Shown: positions 57,139 to 64,000 of the stretch, piece after piece
How positions within the stretch are numbered: position 1 is the first letter of the stretch
Layout: the number at the start of each line of letters is the position of its first letter
Program-made: the position numbers and the translations under genes
NCBI RefSeq assembly: GCF_030269925.1
Contig: NC_085121.1
Location: 8,883,501 to 8,947,500, forward strand
DNA length: 64,000 nt
Origin: Bombyx mori
Lineage: Eukaryota > Arthropoda > Insecta > Lepidoptera > Bombycidae
Direction: 5' to 3'
The notes under the pieces: model-generated
Told to the model about the DNA's origin: nothing
What the model saw: only the letters and a program-made list of their open reading frames with translations
Database searches by the model: none

Positions 57139-60100
57139 CTACCTGTAGAACGAGTGCGAGTGCGGGGGCGGAGGCAGTGCCGGCGGCACCGGTGCGTGCG
57201 GCTCCGATGCCGATCTCTGAACTCCCGGAGTTCGCTCCGCCCGCTCGGCTCGAACATATCGGTCACCCCGTTCACGATCGCGATCACAGTTCCAGTTCCA
57301 TTCCCACTGTTAAAAAAATCTTATGTAGCAACGTACAACATCATCATTATCCTGCCCTTCTCCCAGTCACCTGGGGTCGGCGCACATGTTTTCTCCTTCC
57401 ATACTCTTCTATCATATACCATTTCTTCACTCACTCCCCTCTTACCCATTTCGTCTTTCACGCAATCCATCCATTTCTTTTTAGGTCTACCTCTTCCTCT
57501 ATATCCTTCCACATTCATACTTAACACTCTCTTACCAACCTCATTTTCATTTCGTCTCATCACATGTCCATACCATCCCAAACGCGCACTTCAAAGAAAA
57601 AAAAACATAACTCTCATTTGTAAAATTCAGCCTGTACATTATACGCAATAAAGTCAGTATCTAACCTCATTTGTTTGGGGTACCGAGAGCGAAGTTTTTG
57701 GCAAAACTTGGGAACGCGTCTGTGCTGGTTGTGCGTTATGATGAGGCGGACAATCTCGGGTTTGTAGCAACTGTAGTATACGTCGCACGTCTGCTGTGAG
57801 ACCGGTTTCGAGTACAGCGACGCGCCTGCTTAGTTCTTCCAATCTCGTTAAAACTGTCGCCACCGAGGCAGCTGTAGCAGCTGTCCCGACATTTTGGTAT
57901 TGAGGTGATGTACTGTCCTGTAAATACACGTCACAATTTAGATTATTTTTAACGCTTATTCAATGAAAAACCAGTCGCATTAGTGAGCTTGTACCTGTCC
58001 TGCATTTTGTGTTCTCTCAGTAGAGATAGAGAGTGCGGCGGGACGACCTGTTTGGTGGAGATTTACAGCAGAATGAGGTGCAGAACGAGAAGATGGCGTT
58101 CGAATTGCAGAAGGCACCGCTGGCGTCGCTAAGATATCGTCGCAGGAATGATGTTGTGGCGCTGGGACTGCCGGAGGGCTAGGCGAGGCGTTGGTATAAT
58201 ACGAGCTAGGATTAGTGCTGAGACTAGAGACTGGTAATGTCGCGCTGTGTGCAGGCGTGCTGACCGCCGCCTCGCCGGCCGCCGCTCCGCCTGTCAGTGG
58301 GGAAGTGTCATTTAAAGGACCCACTGACGACTGCCGCCTAACACCAGCCCGGCCTCGGTACGTCTGAGGAGTTGATTGAGCTGAAAAAGAAAATTATACA
58401 AATTACGTTACATTACCTTTATTTACATATATACATATTTGAACGTCTATTGTCTCAATTTAATTTCAATTTATGTAACTGAACGTTGTTGATGTTAAGA
58501 ATACATAGTTTGTATGAAATCGGTATGGTACTCTCAAACAACAACGTCATAATATCATGCACTGTAGAGTTAGTTATGTTATACTTACAATATTTGTTGT
58601 GTAGCGGCTGATGTGTTTTATGATGGTAGAGGTCTGGGAAGCTCCGTTTAAGTTGCGCTAGCATGCCTGCACACAAGGGCCGCGCTCAGAGCGGGGCGGG
58701 AGGTCTCGAGGATACGGGCATAGCATCAAAACCATTCATTAATTTTATTATAACGATGCCATAGGCTTGGTATATGCGAAAACCCAACTGTTAACTCTTA
58801 GTTGTTGTTTTTTTCCATGCCGTATCCTCATTCCCGTATTACCGATGTACAGATAAATAATAAGAAAAAAGCTTCTCCATGCTGCTTCAAATCAAATTAA
58901 CTTGCTATTGAATATGTCGATGTTTGCTCGTGGAGTTTGTTTGGTAATGATTTAATATACAATGAATTTATATTTGCATTGAGAGTGGCAGTAGTGTTCG
59001 ATAATGTGTGGTTCTTATGTACAATTTGGGTGTGTTTGCTTGAATTTCATGTAGCGTTACCGATTCGTGGACATTTTGTTAAATAAAATAGTTAATTTTA
59101 ACATGGCGAATAAGAATACTGTTATGTGTTTTCAATTAAATACAATTTAACATGATTTTGGGATAATTATATTTTGTTATTGTTTACTAAACTCCACATC
59201 GCAAATTATCATATCTGGCAAAGTATACGAAATATATTTATTTGCAAAATGTTCATAGCCATTTTGAAATAAATTAAAACGAACTATCTAAAACAGTTTT
59301 TTGTTATTTTGTATTATATTATTTCTTTAGATATTTCTTTGCGCCGAAATAAAGTTAAACTTATAAATAATTAATCCTTCAAAATGTATGAACTTTTTGC
59401 GAGTACATAATTGGTAAATATAGATTGAATATTATTGATTTAAATAATAACTAAAGTTATATACAGACAGACATCGTTGTTCGTAAAAGGTTCATTAAGA
59501 AATACTTAACTCGGTTTTAATGGATAGAAGGGGAAATGAATTACGTTCAAACGCATATTGTCTCATTGTTGCATATTCTAAACTAAGTATATAGAGGAAG
59601 AGTTTTTAAGAAAACATGCGGCCCGTGTGATGCATTTCATTCTTAACAAAATCGAGCGGGCTTCGTAGACTATTTTGGGTTTTGTGAAAATCCAAAGAAG
59701 AGGATTATAATTATTTGAGTGTCTTCATTACATACCTGTTATGGAATTAAGTGTAGTGGAACGTTGTTTACTGAAGTTGAAATTGAGCGGGGTCACATCT
59801 TGACCGGCTTTGTCCGCAGAAAACTCGAGGATTCCGCGACTGGCGGGTGATTCGGTCTCATCATCGCTGCACTGGGAGTCCTAAAATCATTCGTAAAGTT
59901 TTTTTTTATTTTTTTTATTGCCCTTGTGGGCAGACGAGCATACGGCCTACCTGATGGTGAGTGGTTACCGTCGCCCATGGACATAAGCAATGTCAGGTTC
60001 AGAAACAGCCTGCTGCCTACCGCAAAGTACTCTACATAATCCTCGTTTGAAGAAAGACACGCCATAGCGCTCGGGAAACACTGTAAAGGGGAGCTCATTC

Positions 60101-63100
60101 GGATGGTACATGACAAAAAAGATCTCTGGAAACGCATTGTTGATGAGCGCAGTGGTTCTAAGTAATATGGATGAGCTCTACTTCAGTGGCGGGCGGGGCG
60201 ATGGTAAAAACGAGATGATGGGATCATCTCAAATAATTCCTCAGAGAACTCCCCATGGAACATACGGTACAAAATACAAAGAGAAACGAAGTTCCTCCGC
60301 AGAAGCCAATTCTTATCCCGGGGAAAGGTTTATGTATTTCATTCTATTTGAGTAATAGATACCGCTACCAAGCAGCTGCATGCCGCTTAATAGTCTCCAC
60401 AAGCCTCGTTTGAAGAATGTTGAAGTTAGTTGAATCGTTTGAAGTTTATTGCCTAACGGCTGTGCGACCACTAACAGTACATGATTTGTGGCAACCATAG
60501 CAGACTTACTACGTGCCCTATTCGGAAGAGATTAGGATGCAGAATAGAGAAAGGTAGAAAATCATGTTTAGAATAGCTTTTCAAATTGTTGTGTTGTTTT
60601 TTCACGGCATAGAAGACAGATAGGTCGTGGAACATGGTAGCTGATAAGATTAATCCAGAGAGCTCGACGCTTCTTTGAGGACATCCAAGGGTAGATGAGG
60701 TGAACTAGAGACTAATCATATACAAGTAAATGTGTAGTTAGTACTGGAACGCTTGCTTGATGAGACGGGAGTTACATATCAACATTTTATTAATTTTCAT
60801 GTATTATTATAATATTCTAGTACAAATATTGATATGATTTGGTAAATTATACTTTTTCATAGTTTCAATCCATAACACAAGTAAATTACAATGTATGTGT
60901 GGTTCGATATTACCTTCTCGCACTAGCGGGAAACTTTCACTCAGAATAAATAAGTCAAACATACTATTTAATAATTACTTAAAATGTTTTGGATGTGTAC
61001 AATACCAGAATATTAACAAAAAAGGTGAAAACGACGCTAGGCTCTAATATTATGATTTATGTCTTTATTTTTTTTATTGCGTATATGGGTGGACGAGCTT
61101 ACAGCCACCTGATGTTAAGTGGTTACTGGAGCCCATAGACATCTACAACGTAAATGCGCCACTCATCTTGAGATATAAGTTCTAAGTTCTAAGATCAGTA
61201 TAGTTACAACGGCTACTCCACCCTTTAAACCGAAACGCATTACTGTTTCACGGCAGAAATAGAATTGACCACAGACGTCAAGAACAAAAGTTTAACAATA
61301 AATAAATAGTATGCATGCGTGTGTGCGTCAAATACATGGTAGTATGTGTAATGTTTTTTTATTGATTTAATGCATTTTTAGGCATCATTTAAAAAAATAT
61401 TAACATTCTGCACTCCTCTATATTCTCTATAAGTGTGGAAAATTTCATACTCCTCCGTCCGAGCAATTTTCGTAAAAAGGGGCACAAAGTTTTTCCTTCA
61501 CGTATTAATATATAGATTATAATTTTGCGGGTTTCATTTTTATTACACTATGTTATTTCTTCACCGTGGAAGTCAATCGTGAACGTTTGTTAAGTACGTA
61601 TTTCATTAGAAAAATTGGTACCCGCCTGCGTGATTCGAACACCGTTGCATCTCTAGATACGAATGCATCGGACGTCCTATCCTTTAGGCCACTTCGAAAT
61701 TTAAGCTTATGTTGGCGCGCGAATCTAGTTGACTGACATCAGGTGACACCTACGCGTTCGGGAATTCCGATCGCACCCGATGACACCCGAATGCGACTTG
61801 GTGTGTTGCACGCTACTTATTACGTCCATCTATGTACCTCGATCTTAATTCTAGTTGACAGTAATAGGCAAAAGCCCCGAATAGTCTGAAATAATTTCGT
61901 CAGTTTTACGTCTACGAAATTCAACCCTCTTGGAACCATTCATGGCCTTCATTTACACTGCCAATCCAAAGGTCTTGTCACGTACCATCCGACTCTAGAA
62001 TGATTTTGTTATGCGATGTTTTCTGATATGTCCTTGTACAGACCAGGCTTCGGGGGAAGAAAGTCTTCGTTATTAAGTGATGGCGTCCGTGAGCAGCGCT
62101 GACCATCGGCGTTCGAAAGCAATTCTACATAAAACTGAAGCGCGTACCATTTTTTCAGCGAAGTTCTCGGTGTGGGGACGGCGTGTTGTCCGCGCGTACG
62201 CTTCGCGCAGGAGACGCGCGTCGCAAGGATTCTCGTAGCGCATCCGGCGTCGCGGCTCTATACCACCTAACTCCTCCTGGACAAAGAGTTCACTTAAATA
62301 AACTTTCATCATATAAAAGCCCTATAGCTTCATAAATGAACGGTAAACTTACCTACTACTAAACTTACCTAAACCTACTTAAACTTACTTACCGTAAATT
62401 TCGATTTTTAGTAACTATTTTTAATATTTCGGTTTTTGTTTCATTTAAGAATTTATTTAATTTAATACTTTTTGGTTAGGTATATGATTGTGGTTTTTCC
62501 ACACTTTCAATGTCCCTTCTACAACTAAGACCTGACACTTCAAACGTCAACGTAGAAATACGTCAAAAGGCTTGTCAACAATATGCCAAAGAATTAAACA
62601 TAGATACATACACTTATATATTAACAATCCGAGTATAGATTCGCTCGAATTGCCAGATATTTATTCCATTTTATTTATAAAACTATTTAAGTATTGAATT
62701 GATAATCCCATATTTTTGGACCCTTTTTCACATCGAAAAAGCGTTTTTCGAAACAAACCCGTTTAATGTTAGCTAATTTAATGTCTATTTAAATCTAGAT
62801 TTGTATATATAGCTAAAAAAATATACTGATAATTTATGGACGTCTTTATTCAAAAACTTACGTCACGCATGTTGTAAGTTATCTCCAAGTTATTAACGAA
62901 GGAGTTGCGGAATTCAGGATAGAAGTCCAGTACGTCTAGCAGGTCGTCTCTATGAACTCTATGCAAATCGCAATACGTGAGAGCGCGCACGCGGCAGTTA
63001 CTACGACCGACTGTTCCATGAATGCACGGGTTCTCGCCGAAAATGTCATCTTTCCCTGTAATAAATGCAAGAAATAAGCCAACAAATAAGTCACGTAGAA

Positions 63101-63890
63101 CTATTTTTTTTAAAGCAAGCACAAGTAAACTATATTTGAGACCTTAGAACTTATATCTCAAGGTGGGTGGCGCATTTACGTTGTAGATGTCTATGGGCTC
63201 CAGTAACCACTTAACACCAGGTGGGCTGTGAGCTCGTCCACCCATCTAAGCAATAAAAAAATAAAAAAACAAGTCAAGTTATAAATGAAATGCAATATCT
63301 GAACATCTTCACCCTTGTAGTCAATTAACACAAAAACTAATGAAACCTGGGTAGTAGAGCGTCTTGTCAGCATATATTAGTCTGCTGTAAAGTAATAATG
63401 CCTTCTGCTTTGAATTGATAATTAGAGCCGTCGTAATACAAAACTGAGGCTTAGAACTTATGTCTCAAGGTAGGTGACGGCTTTTACTTTGTTGGTGTCA
63501 TGGGCAGGTGCGCTGGGAGAACTTTTATCCGCCAAAGCAATAAAAAAAATCCAACCAGTCCGCTGTGATTATCAATATAATAATATGTACATAATATGTG
63601 TTTAAAATCGTCAAAGTATACGCGCGTCTTAGTTGACAGAAACATTCTATAGAGGGGTTAATAATAACAGATAATAACTGTGCCAAGTTTTTATAACAAT
63701 CTAATTAATTGTTCAGGAACGATTTTTATTTCCTGATTGATATTTACCGAGAATGGCCATGACTATGTCATCTTTGAGTATTTCAATGGATCCTCGCGAA
63801 ATAAAGTATAGGGAGGTCAGAACGTCTCCTCTATGAACTAGGGTTTCACCGGGTGGAGCGTGAGTTGTCTTGAATCTTAGGGAGAGGGCT
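57139..63890 (-). CDS. sei: ERG-type (KCNH, seizure-like) voltage-gated potassium channel, C-terminal part
   Basis: Minus-strand exons: 63748-63890, 62862-63055, 62148-62276, 59736-59880, 58589-58666, 57995-58380, 57666-57917 and 57139-57306; all phases agree, giving about 497 residues. The 5' part (PAS, membrane segments, pore) lies beyond the window. The first two exons are the cyclic-nucleotide-binding domain ([62 protein letters not shown]). Next come [19 protein letters not shown], the ERG signature [20 protein letters not shown] and the C-terminal coiled coil [28 protein letters not shown]. Without the last splice (donor GAG-GTTAGA at 57665) translation ends VRY-stop at 57654. With it, a proline- and arginine-rich 55-residue end ([17 protein letters not shown] ... 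SHSFYR) follows. The 78-nt exon at 58589 is symmetrical (phase 1-1) and may be optional. ERG channels repolarise excitable membranes. Confidence 0.9.
57310..57605 (-). mobile_element. RTE-type LINE 3' fragment in the last ERG intron
   Basis: The minus strand reads [20 protein letters not shown] and [20 protein letters not shown], the classical RTE C-terminal tail, then a 3' end with CCCAGGTGACTGGGAGAAGG and (ATGATG)-type tail repeats. It fills most of the proposed final intron (57307-57665). Confidence 0.85.
59905..60360 (-). mobile_element. non-LTR retrotransposon 3' fragment, family D, second large copy
   Basis: It is close to identical to 36228-36660 through TGGTACATGACAAAAAAGAT and GATGGTAAAAACGAGATGAT. 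It differs by small indels (a missing CAAAGC near the RT tail and an extra 17 bp near 60270) and ends at the same place (ATTCTATTTGAGTAA). It lies in an ERG intron. Confidence 0.8.
60361..60500 (-). mobile_element. diverged family D fragment
   Basis: Directly behind the previous copy, CACAAGCCTCGTTTGAAGAA recurs, and the minus strand reads [12 protein letters not shown], the same LINE tail in an older form. Confidence 0.5.
61070..61696 (-). repeat. Bm1 SINE interrupted by another element
   Basis: A Bm1 3' half (61070-61262) and a Bm1 tRNA-like head with middle part (about 61530-61696; B box GTGTTCGAATCACG, A box region GTGGCCTAAAGG) are separated by about 270 bp of unrelated sequence. That insert includes ATATTCTCTATAAGTGTGG and TCCGTCCGAGCAATTTTCG, common in lepidopteran dispersed repeats. 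It lies in an ERG intron. Confidence 0.75.
63130..63262 (+). repeat. Bm1 SINE 3' part
   Basis: GAGACCTTAGAACTTATATC to CCATCTAAGCAATAAAAAAA in an ERG intron, well conserved and strongly 5'-truncated. Confidence 0.88.
63440..63548 (+). repeat. degenerate Bm1 3' part
   Basis: CTGAGGCTTAGAACTTATGT and CTCAAGGTAGGTGACGGC, then GCCAAAGCAATAAAAAAAA: an older, deleted Bm1 end about 180 bp after the previous one. Confidence 0.6.
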
Positions 63891-63936
63891 CTGAAAACAT
63901 GAATATAATTATAGATTCATTTTTTTGTTATTGACA

Positions 63937-64000
63937 TATATAGGCAGTCGAGAACCTGATGGTGAATGGTTACCGTCGCTTATGGACTTCAGCAATGCCA
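63937..64000 (-). mobile_element. family D LINE 3' end, cut by the window edge
   Basis: GGCAGTCGAGAACCTGATGG and GTGAATGGTTACCGTCGCTT correspond to the family D 3' end. The rest lies outside the window, upstream in the ERG gene. Confidence 0.6.

Noticed and set aside
56916..57287. Minus-strand ORF of 123 codons, arginine-rich
   Set aside because: It overlaps the ERG last exon in another frame; only the frame read from the 57306 acceptor joins the channel in phase.
57045..57524. Plus-strand ORF of 159 codons
   Set aside because: Same reason: shadow of the ERG last exon and of the RTE fragment.
56926..57651. Plus-strand ORF of 241 codons
   Set aside because: It runs antisense to the proposed last ERG exon and then through the RTE LINE fragment. 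Its length comes from CpG-rich and repeat sequence, and the product resembles nothing.

Overview
This 64 kb window is nuclear DNA from a moth, most likely the silkworm Bombyx mori or a close relative. The evidence is AT-rich DNA with short exons and GT-AG introns, animal-type genes (RpL30, bystin, HACD, an ERG potassium channel), and many copies of a tRNA-derived SINE matching what I recall as Bombyx Bm1, including one near-complete copy at 29532-29966. The species is inferred from repeats and gene content; I could not run a database search.

Layout, genes: (1) 2466-7217 (+), a nine-exon gene for a 349-residue RGG/SYG-rich low-complexity protein; two of its introns carry box C/D snoRNA candidates with nearly the same guide. 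(2) 16073-17305 (-), RpL30. (3) 19768-26596 (+), a 3-hydroxyacyl-CoA dehydratase (HACD/PTPLA) whose large third intron holds a dead mariner and other repeats. (4) 33301-38449 (+), a secreted protein resembling the group 7 allergen / JHBP-like family. (5) 42438-46588 (+), bystin, meeting tail to tail (6) 46670-47050 (-), a small zinc-binding protein like the DUSP12 C-terminus and RNF180 N-terminus. (7) 57139-63890 (-), the 3' part of an ERG-type (KCNH, seizure-like) potassium channel from the cyclic-nucleotide-binding domain to the C-terminus; its 5' part lies beyond the right edge.

Layout, mobile DNA: the intergenic stretches and introns are dominated by transposon remains. They include a hAT MITE nested in a Harbinger-like element (512-1498), a second Harbinger-like copy that keeps part of a MADF-domain ORF (38550-39179), a GC-rich terminal-inverted-repeat element carrying a full Bm1 (29195-30295), a three-copy palindromic MITE family, a long fold-back element (47154-48400), two relatives of a pogo-like transposon with repeated TCCCAATTTACCCC-type motifs (about 40 and 48.4-50 kb), two mariner relics, and several 5'-truncated non-LTR retrotransposon tails.

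The genes do not form a pathway. Three of them (RpL30, bystin, and the snoRNA-bearing RGG gene) touch ribosome biogenesis, but they sit far apart and I infer no co-regulation. The least expected features are the paired snoRNAs, the repeat-occupied final intron and alternative C-terminus of the ERG gene, the stand-alone zinc domain gene with a polyadenylation signal overlapping that of bystin, and the three-armed fold-back element.
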